Assembly (NCBI GenBank): GCA_026713925.1
Contig: JAPONM010000032.1
Coordinates: 1 to 64,000, forward strand
Origin: Gammaproteobacteria bacterium
GTDB taxonomy: Bacteria; Pseudomonadota; Gammaproteobacteria; UBA4575
Reading direction: 5' to 3'
Length of the DNA stretch: 64,000 nt
Shown: piece after piece, positions 49,631 to 60,286 of the stretch
Layout of the letters: the number at the start of each line of letters is the position of its first letter
How positions within the stretch are numbered: position 1 is the first letter of the stretch
Position numbers and translations under genes: made by a program
Notes under the pieces: model-generated
The model's input: the letters and a program-made list of their open reading frames with translations, nothing else
Databases searched by the model: none
What the model was told of the DNA's origin: nothing

Positions 49631-50002
49631 CTATTCTTCTTCAACCGGGCGGTCTACAAGCTCTACCAGTGCCATAGTTGCATTGTCACCTGGGCGAAAT
49701 CCACATTTCAAAATACGGGTATACCCGCCTGGCCTTTCCTTGTAGCGAGGCCCAAGTTCTGAAAACAGTTTCCCAACACTCGCTTTATCGCGCAACCTGG
49801 AAAATGCCTGACGGCGTCTTGCAACACTGTCTTCTTTTGCCAGTGTGATCAGAGGTTCTGCATAACGGCGCAGTTCCTTTGCCTTGGGCAAGGTTGTTCG
49901 GATGGCTTCATGCGAGAACAGTGAATTCGTCATGTTGCTCATCATCGCCTTGCGATGAGGGCTATTCCTGTTTAACCGACGTCCTGACTGACGATGTCTC
50001 AT
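49631..50002 (-). CDS. rplQ: Ribosomal protein L17
   Basis: This 50S protein starts [20 protein letters not shown] and continues with the family patterns [20 protein letters not shown] and [19 protein letters not shown]. It is the last gene of the alpha operon, 21 bases after rpoA, and is followed by a terminator. At 123 residues it is near the usual length for gammaproteobacteria. Confidence 0.98.
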   Translation of the reverse strand: MRHRQSGRRLNRNSPHRKAMMSNMTNSLFSHEAIRTTLPKAKELRRYAEPLITLAKEDSVARRRQAFSRLRDKASVGKLFSELGPRYKERPGGYTRILKCGFRPGDNATMALVELVDRPVEEE

Positions 50003-50023
50003 GTTTCTATCCGGTCCATCCAG

Positions 50024-51013
50024 TTAAACGAATACCTTCCGGTCTTCTCGCAAATTGACAGGAGGCCAGTTTTCCAGGCGCATCCCAAGTGACAGGCCGT
50101 GCGTACCCAGCACATCCTTAATTTCCGTTAAGGACTTTTTGCCCAGATTAGGAGTTCTCAGCAATTCCACTTCGGTACGCTGAATAAGATCACCGATATA
50201 GTATATTTTCTCCGCTTTCAAGCAGTTAGCAGAACGAACCGTGAGTTCCAGATCGTCGACCGGACGTATCAGGATTGGATCAATTTCAGGCTCTGACTCA
50301 TCTGGTTCTACCTGTTCATCTCCTTGCAAATCCACAAATACAGATAACTGTTGCTGCAACACGCCCGCTGCCTTGCGAATAGTTTCCTCTGGATTGACCG
50401 TACCGTTTGTCTCCAGGTCAAAAATCAGTTTATCCAAATCTGTGCGCTGTTCTACACGTGCACTTTCTACCGAATATGCGACCCGGCGCACCGGGCTGAA
50501 GCTTGCATCAAGAAGCAATGAACCAATAGCACGGTCTTCATCATTCCTGCGTTGTGCTGCAGGCTGATACCCTCGACCTTTGGCAACTTTCAGGGTCATG
50601 TTCAGTGAACCCCTTTCGGTCAAATGTGCGATGACATGGTCCTTATTGATGATTTCGACGTCATGGTCAACTTCAATATCTCCAGCAGTGGCAATCCCCG
50701 GTCCCTTTTTATATAAAGTTAGTGTGGCTTCTGATCTTTCGTGCATGACGACTGCAATCCCTTTCAGGTTCAACAGTATATCGACTACATCTTCCTGCAC
50801 ACCTTCAATTGCCGTGTATTCATGCAGCACGCCGTCAATTTGAGCCTCTACTACTGCACAACCGGGTATGGACGATAGCAGTATCCGTCTCAACGCATTG
50901 CCAAGCGTATGCCCAAAACCACGGTCCAGGGGCTCCAGTACAACTTTGGCATGGCACTCGTCTGTTACCTGGACATCAACGACTCTTGGTTTCAGCAACT
51001 CATTTGCACCCAT
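50024..51013 (-). CDS. rpoA: RNA polymerase alpha subunit
   Basis: The 329-residue protein has the N-terminal dimerisation domain ([20 protein letters not shown]) and the C-terminal DNA and activator contact domain ([40 protein letters not shown]). It lies between rpsD and rplQ, the standard alpha operon place. Confidence 0.99.
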   Translation of the reverse strand: MGANELLKPRVVDVQVTDECHAKVVLEPLDRGFGHTLGNALRRILLSSIPGCAVVEAQIDGVLHEYTAIEGVQEDVVDILLNLKGIAVVMHERSEATLTLYKKGPGIATAGDIEVDHDVEIINKDHVIAHLTERGSLNMTLKVAKGRGYQPAAQRRNDEDRAIGSLLLDASFSPVRRVAYSVESARVEQRTDLDKLIFDLETNGTVNPEETIRKAAGVLQQQLSVFVDLQGDEQVEPDESEPEIDPILIRPVDDLELTVRSANCLKAEKIYYIGDLIQRTEVELLRTPNLGKKSLTEIKDVLGTHGLSLGMRLENWPPVNLREDRKVFV

Positions 51014-51036
51014 CTACAATAACCCCTTAACACTAA

Positions 51037-51657
51037 TTACTTCGAATACAACTCAACTACGAGAGACTCATTGATATCTGGCGGTAAATCATCACGTTCC
51101 GGAACTGACTTGAACTTGCCCTGCATCTTCTTGATATCTACTTCAACCCAGTCAGGCAATCCTATTTGATCCGCTGCATTCAATGCTTCCTGTATTCGCA
51201 GCTGTTTTCTGGATTTCTCAACAACAGTTACTTCATCATCCGGAGACACTTGGTAGGAAGGTATGTTTACAACGACTCCGTTTACTTCTATTGCCTTATG
51301 ACAAACAAGTTGCCTGCACTCCGCTCGCGTGACACCAAAGCCCATGCGGTAAGCAACATTATCCAGTCTGCATTCAAGAAGCTTTAACAAATTCTCGCCA
51401 GTAGAGCCTTTTAGACGAGAAGCCTTCTTGTAATAGTTTCGGAATTGACGCTCCAGGATGCCATAGATACGGCGTAACTTCTGTTTTTCACGCAATTGCA
51501 TCCCATAGTTGGATGTTCGGCTGCGCTTGTCACCATGCTGACCTGGCAGCTTGTCAATTTTACATTTTGAATCAAGCGGACGTGCCCTGCTCTTTAAGAA
51601 TAAGTCCGTGCCTTCACGTCTGCTGACTTTACACTTGGGTCCCAAATAACGTGCCAT
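51037..51657 (-). CDS. rpsD: Ribosomal protein S4
   Basis: S4 starts assembly of the 30S body and in E. coli represses the alpha operon. The protein from the ATG at 51657 starts [20 protein letters not shown] and has 206 residues; upstream codons in the same frame belong to the rpsK gap. The S4 RNA-binding domain has [20 protein letters not shown] and [20 protein letters not shown]. The N-terminus lacks a zinc-binding cysteine set. Confidence 0.98.
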   Translation of the reverse strand: MARYLGPKCKVSRREGTDLFLKSRARPLDSKCKIDKLPGQHGDKRSRTSNYGMQLREKQKLRRIYGILERQFRNYYKKASRLKGSTGENLLKLLECRLDNVAYRMGFGVTRAECRQLVCHKAIEVNGVVVNIPSYQVSPDDEVTVVEKSRKQLRIQEALNAADQIGLPDWVEVDIKKMQGKFKSVPERDDLPPDINESLVVELYSK

Positions 51658-51668
51658 GTTGCTGTACC

Positions 51669-52058
51669 TTATACTCGGCGACGTTTGGGGGGACGGCACC
51701 CGTTGTGCGGAATCGGGGTTACATCATTTATATTGGTAATCTTGTAGCCTATCGCATTTAGTGCACGTACTGCTGATTCTCGCCCAGGACCCGGCCCCTT
51801 GATTCTTATCTCCAGGTATTTCAGGCCATACTCCAATGCTTCCTCGCCTGCACGTTGTGCAGCAGTCTGTGCAGCGAATGGAGTGCTTTTGCGTGACCCG
51901 CGAAAGCCTGAGCCACCCGAGGTTGCCCATGCCAAAGCATTACCCTGACGGTCTGTAATGGTCACGATGGTGTTATTAAACGACGCATGAATGTGCGCCA
52001 CGCCATCTGTAACAGTGCGCTTTACTTTCTTTCGAGTACGTGTCGATGTTTTTGCCAT
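51669..52058 (-). CDS. rpsK: Ribosomal protein S11
   Basis: S11 is on the 30S platform near the decoding region. The ATG at 52058 gives [20 protein letters not shown] and 129 residues; the frame is open further upstream but that part is not S11-like. Conserved segments are [20 protein letters not shown] and [19 protein letters not shown], with the C-terminus [15 protein letters not shown]. Confidence 0.98.
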   Translation of the reverse strand: MAKTSTRTRKKVKRTVTDGVAHIHASFNNTIVTITDRQGNALAWATSGGSGFRGSRKSTPFAAQTAAQRAGEEALEYGLKYLEIRIKGPGPGRESAVRALNAIGYKITNINDVTPIPHNGCRPPKRRRV

Positions 52059-52080
52059 AGATACTATTTGCCCGTTTGTT

Positions 52081-52437
52081 TTACCGTTTGATCGGCCGCC
52101 TTGGACCTTTACGAGTACGTGCATTGGTACGTGTACGCTGTCCATGCAAAGGTAATCCGCGACGATGCCGTATCCCCCGGTAAGTTCCAAGGTCCATAAG
52201 CCTTTTGATATTTACAGTAACTTCACGTCGCAAATCTCCTTCCACACGATATTTGGCTACTTCAGTGCGTAAACGGCTGACCTCATCCTCACTTAGATCC
52301 TTGATCTTGGCGCCTGTCGAAACGCCTGCCGCAGCACAAATTTTGCGCGATCTTGAGCGCCCGATGCCAAATATTGCAGTCAAAGCTATTTCTGCATGCT
52401 TGTGCACCGGTACATTTATTCCAGAAATACGAGCCAT
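52081..52437 (-). CDS. rpsM: Ribosomal protein S13
   Basis: S13 sits in the 30S head and contacts the P-site tRNA and 50S. The product [20 protein letters not shown] has 118 residues and the C-terminal [20 protein letters not shown] followed by [12 protein letters not shown]. An ATG one codon earlier (52440) is possible. It is the first gene of the alpha operon, with a 101-base gap from rpmJ. Confidence 0.98.
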   Translation of the reverse strand: MARISGINVPVHKHAEIALTAIFGIGRSRSRKICAAAGVSTGAKIKDLSEDEVSRLRTEVAKYRVEGDLRREVTVNIKRLMDLGTYRGIRHRRGLPLHGQRTRTNARTRKGPRRPIKR

Positions 52438-52538
52438 CAAAATATCCTTGAAAAAATAGTATCCGCAGCCTTTTGCCGACAGCGGATTCTAACAGTCAAG
52501 CCAGTTAAATACATACCTAATCCCACAAATCCAGGTAT
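52438..52538 (-). promoter_or_regulatory. Leader-sized gap upstream of rpsM
   Basis: This 101-base stretch between rpmJ and rpsM is where E. coli carries the S4-controlled leader. On the minus strand I see ATCCGC pairing with GCGGAT (stem 52461-52466/52482-52487, loop 15) shortly before the ribosome site CAAGGAT. No pseudoknot could be confirmed by eye. Confidence 0.25.
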
Positions 52539-52652
52539 TCAGCCTTGGCGCTGCTTGTGCCTGGGATCAGTACATATCACACGTACTACCCTGTTACGGC
52601 GTATGATCCTGCAGTTCCTGCACATTTTTTTTACTGATGCCCGTACTTTCAT
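52539..52652 (-). CDS. rpmJ: Ribosomal protein L36
   Basis: A 37-residue frame reads [20 protein letters not shown], then [17 protein letters not shown]. It is the zinc-binding form (CxxC, a third Cys, and His). Three ATGs are in tandem; the last, at 52652, keeps the best spacing from the ribosome site GAAGGGAG. It lies between secY and rpsM, and it closes the spc operon. Confidence 0.96.
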   Translation of the reverse strand: MKVRASVKKMCRNCRIIRRNRVVRVICTDPRHKQRQG

Positions 52653-52668
52653 CATCATCTCCCTTCGA

Positions 52669-54012
52669 TCAACGAATATTTCCGGCCCGCCCATAGCCCT
52701 TTAGATTTGCTTTTTTCATCAGCCCTTCATATTGGTGAGACATCAGATGTGCCTGCACCTGTGACATGAAATCCATCACAACGACAACAATGATTAGCAA
52801 TGAAGTTCCACCAAAATAGAATGGCACACTGTATTTCAAAATAAGGAACTCGGGTAGCAGGCAGACTAACGTGATGTAGATTGCCCCAACCGCTGTTAAA
52901 CGGGTAAGCACAGCATCAATGTAACGTGCAGTCTGCTCTCCAGGTCGAATACCTGGAATAAATGCGCCCGAACGTTTCAGGTTATCCGCTGTTTCCCGTG
53001 AATCGAAAACTATCGCAGTATAAAAGAAGCAAAAGAACACAATTGCCAGCGCGTACATCATAACGTATAACGGCTGTCCAGGTGAAATTGCATTTGCCAC
53101 ATTCTGCAACCAGGAAAAACTGCCAGTCGAGCTGCTGGACCACTGCAATAATGTTGCAGGAAACAGAATAATGCTGGATGCGAAAATAGGAGGAATAACA
53201 CCTGACATATTGAGCTTCAGCGGTAAATGGCTGGATTGTGCTGCATACATCTTCCTGCCTTGTTGTCGTCGCGCATAGTTCACTGTTATCCGTCGCTGTG
53301 CTCTTTCTGCAAAAATTACTATAGCCGTAACAGCAATGGCCATCAGGAATAGGAACAATGCAAATGCCTCACCAATTGCACCCTGTGCCACGAGGTCGAG
53401 AGTGCCACCGATGGCCGCAGGCAGCCCCGCAACAATCCCGGCAAAAATGATGATGGAAATGCCATTCCCTATGCCTCGTTCAGTAATCTGCTCACCCAGC
53501 CACATCAAAAACATTGTCCCGGTTACCAGACTCACTGCTACAGTAAAAACAAATCCAATTCCCGGGTTCAGCGCAACCTGCTGATTCTGCAAGGCTATGG
53601 AGACACCAATGGCCTGAAAAGTCGCAAGAAAAACAGTTCCGTAACGTGTGTATTGAGTGATCTTGCGTCGCCCTGCTTCCCCTTCTTTTTTAAGCTCCTT
53701 GAGGGCAGGCATCACAGCGCTCATCAATTGCATGATGATGGATGCAGAGATATACGGCATGATTCCCAGGGCAAATATGCTCAAGCGCTCGAGCGCCCCA
53801 CCCGAAAACATATTGAACATCCCAAGAATGGTGCTGCTTTGCTGTTCAAAGAATCTTGCCATGGCACCCGGGTCTATCCCAGGCACCGGGATAAATGTGC
53901 CGATTCGATACACTATTAATGCAATTAGCACAAACATTAGCCGCTTGCGCAGCTCGGTTACCTTTCCCAGCCCTGCAAGAGTACCGACAGCATTTGCGCT
54001 TGCACGCACCAT
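52669..54012 (-). CDS. secY: Preprotein translocase subunit SecY
   Basis: SecY forms the channel for protein export across the inner membrane. The 447-residue product has ten predicted membrane spans; conserved pieces include [37 protein letters not shown]-type helix 2, and the cytoplasmic loop with FVPGIRPG-like [17 protein letters not shown]. Its ATG overlaps the rplO stop by one base (TGATG), the usual coupling. Confidence 0.98.
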   Translation of the reverse strand: MVRASANAVGTLAGLGKVTELRKRLMFVLIALIVYRIGTFIPVPGIDPGAMARFFEQQSSTILGMFNMFSGGALERLSIFALGIMPYISASIIMQLMSAVMPALKELKKEGEAGRRKITQYTRYGTVFLATFQAIGVSIALQNQQVALNPGIGFVFTVAVSLVTGTMFLMWLGEQITERGIGNGISIIIFAGIVAGLPAAIGGTLDLVAQGAIGEAFALFLFLMAIAVTAIVIFAERAQRRITVNYARRQQGRKMYAAQSSHLPLKLNMSGVIPPIFASSIILFPATLLQWSSSSTGSFSWLQNVANAISPGQPLYVMMYALAIVFFCFFYTAIVFDSRETADNLKRSGAFIPGIRPGEQTARYIDAVLTRLTAVGAIYITLVCLLPEFLILKYSVPFYFGGTSLLIIVVVVMDFMSQVQAHLMSHQYEGLMKKANLKGYGRAGNIR

Positions 54013-54455
54013 CAGGTCTGTATGCTCCCGCCTGCGGCTTCAACTGCCTTCTTGGCACCCGCCGTAAACGACAGGCCTTTGGAATGTACAGCAGTATCAA
54101 TTTTCCCGGACAGTATAACCTTGACACGTTTGGCCTCAGCATGAACCAGTCCAGCCTCCTTCAATACATCAATATCCACCAGTTCACTGCCCACCTTAGC
54201 CAATTCATACACACGAAGTTCTGCCGTATCCCCGGTTTTACGTGAACGAAACCCTACCTTGGGCAGACGCCTTTGCAGCGGCATTTGACCGCCTTCAAAA
54301 CCCACCTTGTGATAACCGCCTGTACGCGAGCGCTGACCTTTATGACCACGACCACAGGTCTTGCCATATCCAGAACCTATTCCACGTCCTGCACGCTTGC
54401 GCACAGTGCGGCTGCCCTGGGCCGGTTTCAGGTTATTCAGGCTCATGCTTTTCAT
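54012..54455 (-). CDS. rplO: Ribosomal protein L15
   Basis: L15 has the typical Gly/Arg-rich N-terminus ([20 protein letters not shown]) and the later segment [20 protein letters not shown]. Starting at the ATG at 54455 ([15 protein letters not shown]) gives the best spacing to GAGGAAG; the ATG three codons further on (54446) aligns better with E. coli L15. A GTG at 54464 would be too close to the ribosome site. Confidence 0.97.
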   Translation of the reverse strand: MKSMSLNNLKPAQGSRTVRKRAGRGIGSGYGKTCGRGHKGQRSRTGGYHKVGFEGGQMPLQRRLPKVGFRSRKTGDTAELRVYELAKVGSELVDIDVLKEAGLVHAEAKRVKVILSGKIDTAVHSKGLSFTAGAKKAVEAAGGSIQT

Positions 54456-54460
54456 GACCG

Positions 54461-54643
54461 TCACGCTTCCTCAACTTTTAACATGTAATCTATTTTCCTG
54501 ATCATGCCACGATTTTCCGGTGTATCAGTAACCGTTACCTGGTTATGAATTCGCCTAATACCCAAGCCACGCGCACACGCCTTGTGCGCAGCAAGCCTTC
54601 CATTCAGGCTTTTGATCAGTGTAACTTTCAACTGTTTACTCAT
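54461..54643 (-). CDS. rpmD: Ribosomal protein L30
   Basis: The 60-residue protein [20 protein letters not shown] continues with [20 protein letters not shown] and [13 protein letters not shown], the bacterial L30 family. It lies between rpsE and rplO as usual in the spc operon. Confidence 0.97.
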   Translation of the reverse strand: MSKQLKVTLIKSLNGRLAAHKACARGLGIRRIHNQVTVTDTPENRGMIRKIDYMLKVEEA

Positions 54644-54664
54644 AGTCCAGACCGTGCGATTCAG

Positions 54665-55171
54665 TTATGACAGGATTTCTTCTATGGTCTTGCCGCGTTT
54701 TGCAGCTATGTAATCAGGGTCCTGCATGGAGCAAAGTGTATTTACAGTAGCCTGTACAACGTTGATCGGGTTCTTTGAACCAATGCACTTGGACAATATA
54801 TTTTTAATGCCAACGACTTCAAATACAGCTCGCATGGCACCCCCTGCGATGATACCTGTACCAACGGATGCCGGCTGCATGAAGATTTTTGCAGCCCCGT
54901 GGCGCCCAATGACCGGGTAAAATAATGTCCCGTCTTTGAGTGGCACATACTGCAACTCCTTACGTGCCTTTTCCATGGCTTTTCGTATTGCCAGGGGTAC
55001 TTCACGGGCTTTACCATAGCCGATACCGACTTTGCCATTGCCGTCTCCAACAACGGTCAATGCGGTAAACCCAAACTGACGTCCACCCTTTACTACCTTT
55101 GCAACCCGATTTACTGCAACCAGTCTCTCTTCAAGACCATCGGATATTCTTGCGGGTTCTTTTGCTGCCAT
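54665..55171 (-). CDS. rpsE: Ribosomal protein S5
   Basis: S5 contributes to translational accuracy at the mRNA entry. The 168-residue protein has the double-stranded RNA-binding N-domain ([40 protein letters not shown]) and the C-domain ([20 protein letters not shown]). Confidence 0.98.
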   Translation of the reverse strand: MAAKEPARISDGLEERLVAVNRVAKVVKGGRQFGFTALTVVGDGNGKVGIGYGKAREVPLAIRKAMEKARKELQYVPLKDGTLFYPVIGRHGAAKIFMQPASVGTGIIAGGAMRAVFEVVGIKNILSKCIGSKNPINVVQATVNTLCSMQDPDYIAAKRGKTIEEILS

Positions 55172-55191
55172 TGGAATTTGACTACCTGCTG

Positions 55192-55545
55192 TTAAAATTT
55201 CAATCCTGCTTCGCGAGCAGCATCGGCCAATGCCTTGACTCGCCCATGATACTTAAACCCTGAACGGTCGAAGGCTACCTTTGTCACACCTTTCTCCTGT
55301 GCACGCACTGCCACAACTTTCCCAACTTCTTTGGCAGCCTCAACATTACCGGTATACTTCACCATCTTGCGTACTTCGGGCTCCAGTGAAGAAGCATGTG
55401 CTACGGTTACCCCTGCACCGGGTGAAATAATCTGTGCATAGGTGTGTCTGAGCGTGCGGTGTACGCATAAACGATGCGCTTTCAACTCAGCAATTTTGCT
55501 GCGTGTCTTACGTGCCCGCCGCACCCTTGATGTTGTATTGCCCAT
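55192..55545 (-). CDS. rplR: Ribosomal protein L18
   Basis: L18 binds 5S rRNA. The 117-residue product has [20 protein letters not shown] and ends [20 protein letters not shown] followed by AREAGLKF, the conserved C-terminus. It lies between rplF and rpsE. Confidence 0.97.
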   Translation of the reverse strand: MGNTTSRVRRARKTRSKIAELKAHRLCVHRTLRHTYAQIISPGAGVTVAHASSLEPEVRKMVKYTGNVEAAKEVGKVVAVRAQEKGVTKVAFDRSGFKYHGRVKALADAAREAGLKF

Positions 55546-55558
55546 ATCTGCAAATCAA

Positions 55559-56086
55559 TTATTTTTTCTTTGCTTCTTTACGAATAACTCTTTCATCTGC
55601 ATATCTAACGCCCTTTCCCTTATAAGGCTCAGGCGGGCGAAAAGCACGAATTTCCGCGGCAACCTGCCCTACTTTTTGTTTATCAATTCCCTTTATCACC
55701 ACTTCAGTCTGGCTAGGTGTTTCTACAGTAATCCCTTCAGGCACGGGGTAATTAATCGCATGAGAAAATCCCAAGGTCAGCTTAAGCACCCTGCCTTTTG
55801 ATTGAGCACGATAGCCTACTCCCACAAGTTCCAACCTGCGCTCAAACCCCTTGTTCACACCCGTAACCAGATTCTGGATCAATGCACGCATGGTACCTGC
55901 CATAGCAATATTTCCAGTCCTATTTAACAAGACACGAACCTGGTTGTCTTTCTGCTCGACACTGACATCACGGTGAATGTCCATAGCCATTTCCCCAACA
56001 GGTCCTTTTGCTACGAGATGGCAGCCATTTAGCTCCACATCTACACCTGATGGAATTTCAACTGGTTGTCTTGCGATACGCGACAT
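55559..56086 (-). CDS. rplF: Ribosomal protein L6
   Basis: L6 supports the factor-binding region of the 50S subunit. The product starts MSRIARQPVEIPSGVDVELN and carries the family end ELVGVGYRAQSKGRVLKLTL, GIDKQKVGQVAAEIRAFRPP and EPYKGKGVRYADE. Length is 175. Confidence 0.98.
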   Translation of the reverse strand: MSRIARQPVEIPSGVDVELNGCHLVAKGPVGEMAMDIHRDVSVEQKDNQVRVLLNRTGNIAMAGTMRALIQNLVTGVNKGFERRLELVGVGYRAQSKGRVLKLTLGFSHAINYPVPEGITVETPSQTEVVIKGIDKQKVGQVAAEIRAFRPPEPYKGKGVRYADERVIRKEAKKK

Positions 56087-56109
56087 ACTGTACTCAAATA
56101 TATTGATGC

Positions 56110-56505
56110 TTATTCAATTGTGCATAACACTTCACCGCCATGACCAGCAGCCCGGGCAGCCCGATCAGTCATGACACCTTTTGACGTTGAAATTACTGCA
56201 ATGCCCATACCGCCAATAACCTTCGGCAAATCATCCACACCTTTGTACTTGCGTAAGCCGGGTCTGCTTACCCGGTTGAGCCGGGTAATAACTGGCTTGC
56301 CCATGTAGTATTTCAGTCGTATTGTAAGTTCCACTTTGGACTGCGCTTTGTTCACAGTACAATCCTCAATAAAGCCCTCTTCCTTGAGCACTCCTGCAAT
56401 CGCAACTTTCAGACTGGAAGAAGGCATTGTAACGGTTACTTTCCTGGCACTCTGGCCGTTACGAATACGTGTCAGCATATCGGAAATTGGGTCATTCATA
56501 CTCAT
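56110..56505 (-). CDS. rpsH: Ribosomal protein S8
   Basis: S8 binds the 16S central domain and in E. coli represses the spc operon. The 131-residue protein [20 protein letters not shown] ends [20 protein letters not shown] and [16 protein letters not shown]. An ATG two codons later is also possible; AGGC lies seven bases before the first. Confidence 0.98.
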   Translation of the reverse strand: MSMNDPISDMLTRIRNGQSARKVTVTMPSSSLKVAIAGVLKEEGFIEDCTVNKAQSKVELTIRLKYYMGKPVITRLNRVSRPGLRKYKGVDDLPKVIGGMGIAVISTSKGVMTDRAARAAGHGGEVLCTIE

Positions 56506-56541
56506 GGGTTTGCCTGATTCTCTTAGTTTTCAGTACGGCCA

Positions 56542-56847
56542 TTACCAACTGGCTTTTACCAGACCAGGAATATCGCCCCGCATCGCTGCCTCACGCAATT
56601 TATTTCGCCCCAGGCCAAATTTGCGGTAATACCCCTTCGGGCGACCCGTGATACTGCATCGGTTGCGCAGCCGCACGGGGCTGGCATTCCTTGGTAATTT
56701 CTGTAATTGCAGCATGGCTTCCTGTTTTTCTTCGTAACTGGTTGTTGGACTCTTGATAACGGCCTTTAGCCTGGACCGCTTGTCCAGACAGCGGCGCACA
56801 ACCTTATTGCGTTTTTTTTCCTTCTCAATCATCGATAACTTTGCCAT
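56542..56847 (-). CDS. rpsN: Ribosomal protein S14, zinc-free type
   Basis: The 101-residue long form lacks the CxxC zinc motifs. It starts [20 protein letters not shown] and ends with [20 protein letters not shown] and [20 protein letters not shown]. It lies between rplE and rpsH, the standard spc place. Confidence 0.97.
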   Translation of the reverse strand: MAKLSMIEKEKKRNKVVRRCLDKRSRLKAVIKSPTTSYEEKQEAMLQLQKLPRNASPVRLRNRCSITGRPKGYYRKFGLGRNKLREAAMRGDIPGLVKASW

Positions 56848-56861
56848 GTACTGCCTACTCT

Positions 56862-57401
56862 CTACTTCTTGAATGGGAAACTGAAGGCTTCCAGCAAAGC
56901 TTTGGCCTCCGGGTCTGTTCTAGCCGACGTAGTAATCGCGATATCCATTCCACGAATAGCATCAATTTTGTCGTAGTCAATTTCTGGGAAAATAATCTGT
57001 TCAGTAATTCCCAGACTGTAGTTACCACGCCCATCGAACGACTTAGGATTCATGCCGCGAAAATCCCGTATACGCGGGATGGCAATATTGATCAAACGAT
57101 CTAGGAATTCATACATGCGTGTTCTGCGAAGTGTCACTTTACAGCCAATGGGAAAATTCTCACGGATGCTGAACCCGGCTATTGACTTTCTTGCATTGGT
57201 CACAATGACCTTTTGCCCTGCAATTTTCTCCATATCCGCAACCACTTCCTTGATGGTTTTCTTATCACGCGCTGCCTCACCAACGCCAATATTCAGCGTG
57301 ATCTTTTCAATGCACGGCACCTGCATGGTATTCCTGTACCCAAGCTTTTCCATAAGTTGCTTGCGAACGGTGTTCAAATAATAATCTTGGAGCCGCGGCA
57401 T
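56862..57401 (-). CDS. rplE: Ribosomal protein L5
   Basis: L5 holds the 5S rRNA and touches the P-site tRNA. The 179-residue product has [40 protein letters not shown] and [20 protein letters not shown]. It follows rplX by nine bases. Confidence 0.98.
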   Translation of the reverse strand: MPRLQDYYLNTVRKQLMEKLGYRNTMQVPCIEKITLNIGVGEAARDKKTIKEVVADMEKIAGQKVIVTNARKSIAGFSIRENFPIGCKVTLRRTRMYEFLDRLINIAIPRIRDFRGMNPKSFDGRGNYSLGITEQIIFPEIDYDKIDAIRGMDIAITTSARTDPEAKALLEAFSFPFKK

Positions 57402-57410
57402 ATGATTCTC

Positions 57411-57728
57411 TTAAATATCTATCACTTCACCATTGGACTTGAAGTAACGGACCTTTTTGTTGTCTTCCAGAGTTTTAAACCCGACCCTGTCTCCCTTGTT
57501 CGTAGCAGGATTGAAAAGCATCACATTGGAAACATGAATTGGCATCTCCTGCTCATTGATTCCCCCTGAAACTCCTGCATTCGGGTTGGGCTTCTGATGT
57601 TTTTTTACAATGTTTATGCTCTCAACCACCACGCGCTCATCATCAACCACTTTCAATACCGTTCCTCGCCGGCCCTTGTCCTTGCCAGCAGTCACTATCA
57701 CGTCATCACCTCTGCGGATTCTTTGCAT
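57411..57728 (-). CDS. rplX: Ribosomal protein L24
   Basis: L24 is an early assembly protein with a KOW domain: [20 protein letters not shown] begins the product, and it goes on with [20 protein letters not shown]. The ATG at 57728 gives 105 residues; a TTG at 57746 would add six residues not found in the family. Confidence 0.96.
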   Translation of the reverse strand: MQRIRRGDDVIVTAGKDKGRRGTVLKVVDDERVVVESINIVKKHQKPNPNAGVSGGINEQEMPIHVSNVMLFNPATNKGDRVGFKTLEDNKKVRYFKSNGEVIDI

Positions 57729-57788
57729 TTCTATCAGATCGAGCAAGCTTTCTTGCTTTGTCAGATCGCCCCCAAATAAATTTCCGGA

Positions 57789-58157
57789 TTACAATACTTC
57801 CGGTGCCAAGGATATGATTTTCATAAAACGTTCTGTGCGCAGTTCACGTGTCACAGGTCCAAATATACGGGTACCCACAGGCTGCAACTGGCTATTCAGC
57901 AATACTGCAGCATTGCTATCGAATCGAATCAGGGACCCGTCAGGACGCCGTATACCCTTGGCCGTTCGTACTACCACCGCGTTATACACTTCGCCTTTTT
58001 TAACCTTGCCTCGTGGAATTGCATCTTTAACGCTCACCTTGATTATGTCACCTATCCCGGCATAGCGACGCTGTGACCCGCCCAGCACCTTGATGCACTG
58101 CAACTTGCGTGCTCCGCTGTTATCTGCTACTCCCAGCATGGTTTGCATCTGAATCAT
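57789..58157 (-). CDS. rplN: Ribosomal protein L14
   Basis: L14 is at the 30S-50S interface. The 122-residue protein [20 protein letters not shown] has the signature [20 protein letters not shown] and [20 protein letters not shown]. It lies between rpsQ and rplX. Confidence 0.98.
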   Translation of the reverse strand: MIQMQTMLGVADNSGARKLQCIKVLGGSQRRYAGIGDIIKVSVKDAIPRGKVKKGEVYNAVVVRTAKGIRRPDGSLIRFDSNAAVLLNSQLQPVGTRIFGPVTRELRTERFMKIISLAPEVL

Positions 58158-58167
58158 AGGGGCCTCA

Positions 58168-58440
58168 TTAAACCTGGGTCTCTACGCCACGTTTGATAAC
58201 TTCAACCAACCGCCATGATTTCATTTTAGAAACAGGGCGACACTCCTGAATCGATACTTTATCGCCAACTGCGCACTCATTATGTTCATCATGCACGTGT
58301 AATTTTGTAGAACGCCGGATGTACTTTTCATACAGCGGGTGCTTAACCAGACGTTCCAGCATTACAACCGCAGTCTTGTCCATCTTGTCGCTTACTACCT
58401 TGCCATACAGGGTACGAACTTTCTTATCGATCTCAGTCAT
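58168..58440 (-). CDS. rpsQ: Ribosomal protein S17
   Basis: S17 is a primary 16S-binding OB-fold protein. The 90-residue product has [20 protein letters not shown] and [20 protein letters not shown], with the C-terminal [19 protein letters not shown]. The start overlaps the rpmC stop by eight bases. Confidence 0.97.
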   Translation of the reverse strand: MTEIDKKVRTLYGKVVSDKMDKTAVVMLERLVKHPLYEKYIRRSTKLHVHDEHNECAVGDKVSIQECRPVSKMKSWRLVEVIKRGVETQV

Positions 58441-58648
58441 CCGAACCCCCTATGGAACTCTGTGCCAACCTTTCATTCATAATCGTCTTAACCCGGGCAA
58501 TATTTCTCTTGTTCACTTTAAACTGATGCACCCGAGTCATCTGGCCTACACCTGACTGCATGCGCAGGTTAAATTGCTCTTTACGCAAATCAAGCAGTTC
58601 CTGATTGAGCTCTTCAATGGTTTTGCTGCGTAGCTCTTCTGTCGTCAT
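58433..58648 (-). CDS. rpmC: Ribosomal protein L29
   Basis: The 71-residue product [20 protein letters not shown] continues with [20 protein letters not shown] and [15 protein letters not shown], matching L29 near the exit tunnel. It overlaps rpsQ by eight bases. Confidence 0.96.
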   Translation of the reverse strand: MTTEELRSKTIEELNQELLDLRKEQFNLRMQSGVGQMTRVHQFKVNKRNIARVKTIMNERLAQSSIGGSDD

Positions 58649-58656
58649 AATCTGAA

Positions 58657-59070
58657 TTACATTACACTGCGGGAAACGAAAGCGGTTCGGATAGGCAATT
58701 TGGCATCTGCCAGACGAAATGCTTCTCGGGCAATTTTCTCATCCACACCCTCCATCTCGTATAGCACCTTGCCTGGTTGCACCTTAGCGACCCAGTATTC
58801 GACATTACCTTTACCCTTACCTTGCCGCACTTCCAGAGGTTTTTTGGTAACCGGCACATCAGGGAACATGCGAATCCAGATTTTTCCTCCTCGTTTCACA
58901 TGACGTGTCATGGCTCGACGTGCAGCTTCAATCTGTCGAGCTGTAATACGTCCTCTGGTTACAGCTTTCAGCCCATATTCACCGAAACTGACCTTATTGC
59001 CATTTAACGCCAGCCCGCGATTGCGACCCTTATGCTGCTTACGGAACTTAGTACGTCTTGGCTGTAACAT
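58657..59070 (-). CDS. rplP: Ribosomal protein L16
   Basis: L16 stabilises the A-site tRNA on the 50S subunit. The 137-residue protein [20 protein letters not shown] has [20 protein letters not shown] and [20 protein letters not shown] followed by [20 protein letters not shown]. Confidence 0.98.
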   Translation of the reverse strand: MLQPRRTKFRKQHKGRNRGLALNGNKVSFGEYGLKAVTRGRITARQIEAARRAMTRHVKRGGKIWIRMFPDVPVTKKPLEVRQGKGKGNVEYWVAKVQPGKVLYEMEGVDEKIAREAFRLADAKLPIRTAFVSRSVM

Positions 59071-59105
59071 ATTGATTTATAATTAAGATATTAAATTAAA
59101 ACGGC

Positions 59106-59780
59106 CTAACGTTCCGATGCGTCTTCTGTTGCCTTCGAACCGAGACCGAATACATCACCCTTGTAAATCCAGGTCTTGACACCAATGATTCCATAGGTGG
59201 TCTTTGCCTCAGCAAAGCCGTAGTCTATATTGGCGCGTAATGTATGCAGAGGTACCCTTCCTTCACGGTACCACTCACTGCGGGCAATTTCTGCACCATT
59301 CAGACGACCTGCAACATTTACTTTCACACCTAACGCTCCCAAACGCATTGCATTGCCAACCGCCCGTTTCATGGCACGGCGGAATGTAATGCGTCGCTCC
59401 AGTTGTTGCGCAATACTCTCTGCAACAAGCTGTGAATCAATTTCCGGCTTGCGTATCTCTTCAATATTTATTTTTACATTGTTCACACTCAATCCAGTTC
59501 GCCGTGCAACTTCCTGACGCAGAGCCTCAATATCTTCTCCCTTTTTACCAATCACTATTCCTGGACGCGCAGTGTGTATCGTGATGAATGCTGCACGCGC
59601 AGGTCGGTTAATCTGTATCCTGCTAACTGAAGCCTGCGAAAGTTTTTTCTTTAAATAGTCCCGAATCTCCAAGTCGCTGCTCAGAAATTCTGCATAATCG
59701 CGGCCATCGGCATACCACTTGGAAGTCCAGTCAGTAGAAATTCCCAAACGCAGTCCCGTCGGATGTACTTTTTGCCCCAT
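59106..59780 (-). CDS. rpsC: Ribosomal protein S3
   Basis: S3 lines the mRNA entry channel. The 224-residue product starts [20 protein letters not shown], has a KH domain ([20 protein letters not shown]) and the C-domain [14 protein letters not shown]-like [21 protein letters not shown] gap of 97 bases separates it from rplV, longer than usual in this operon; I see no gene in it. Confidence 0.98.
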   Translation of the reverse strand: MGQKVHPTGLRLGISTDWTSKWYADGRDYAEFLSSDLEIRDYLKKKLSQASVSRIQINRPARAAFITIHTARPGIVIGKKGEDIEALRQEVARRTGLSVNNVKINIEEIRKPEIDSQLVAESIAQQLERRITFRRAMKRAVGNAMRLGALGVKVNVAGRLNGAEIARSEWYREGRVPLHTLRANIDYGFAEAKTTYGIIGVKTWIYKGDVFGLGSKATEDASER

Positions 59781-59877
59781 GATCTGTTAGTCAGTTCCTA
59801 TTCAATTCAGATTAAATGATTCTATACATGTATTTCACAACCAATAGCCGCCCTTACTCCAGCAGCATACGTACATG

Positions 59878-60210
59878 CTAACTGTCACTGACTACTACAG
59901 TGATATGACTTGTACGCTTCAAGATAGGTGCAGCACGGCCTTTTGCACGAGCCCGAAAACGGCGATGTGTCGCACCATCATCAACAAATATTTTTTCAAC
60001 CTTCAGTTCATCGATATCTGCACCTTCATTATGCTCTGCATTTGCAATGGCAGACTCCAATACCCTCTTGACAATTCTTGCTGCCTTCTTGGGGCTGAAC
60101 GTCAAGATCTCCAGAGCCCTATCGACAGCCTTGCCGCGAATCTGGTCCGCAACAAGTCTTGCCTTTCGTGGGGTAACGCGAATAAAAGTGAGTTTTGCCG
60201 AAACCTGCAT
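59878..60210 (-). CDS. rplV: Ribosomal protein L22
   Basis: L22 lines the peptide exit tunnel. The 110-residue product has [40 protein letters not shown] and the C-terminal [20 protein letters not shown]. The ATG at 60210 lies inside the first copy of a 59-bp tandem repeat; an identical start with its own ribosome region 59 bases upstream leads only to a short frame. Confidence 0.97.
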   Translation of the reverse strand: MQVSAKLTFIRVTPRKARLVADQIRGKAVDRALEILTFSPKKAARIVKRVLESAIANAEHNEGADIDELKVEKIFVDDGATHRRFRARAKGRAAPILKRTSHITVVVSDS

Positions 60211-60286
60211 CGCTATCTTGCCTTTCGCGGGGTAACGCGAATAAAAGTGAGTTTTGCCGAAACCTGCATCGCTATCTTGCCTTTCG
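60158..60286. repeat. 59-bp tandem duplication at the rpsS-rplV junction
   Basis: Units begin at 60158, 60217 and 60276 (the last is only 11 bases). The two full copies differ at one base (CTTTCGTGGGG versus CTTTCGCGGGG). The repeat borders coincide with the word CTTGCCTTTCG, which is found both at the end of rpsS and in rplV codons 14-18, so the duplication probably arose by slippage between those short direct repeats. Confidence 0.95.
60213..60269 (-). pseudogene. Duplicated rplV 5' fragment (18-codon minicistron)
   Basis: The upstream copy of the repeat encodes [18 protein letters not shown] and then TAG, identical to L22 residues 1-18. The stop ends two bases before the true rplV ATG. 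An AAGGCAAG ribosome site precedes both ATGs, so it may be translated. The start overlaps the rpsS stop. Confidence 0.85.

Noticed and set aside
60158-60286. CRISPR-like repeat
   Set aside because: There are only 2.2 directly abutting copies with no spacers, and they are rplV coding sequence.
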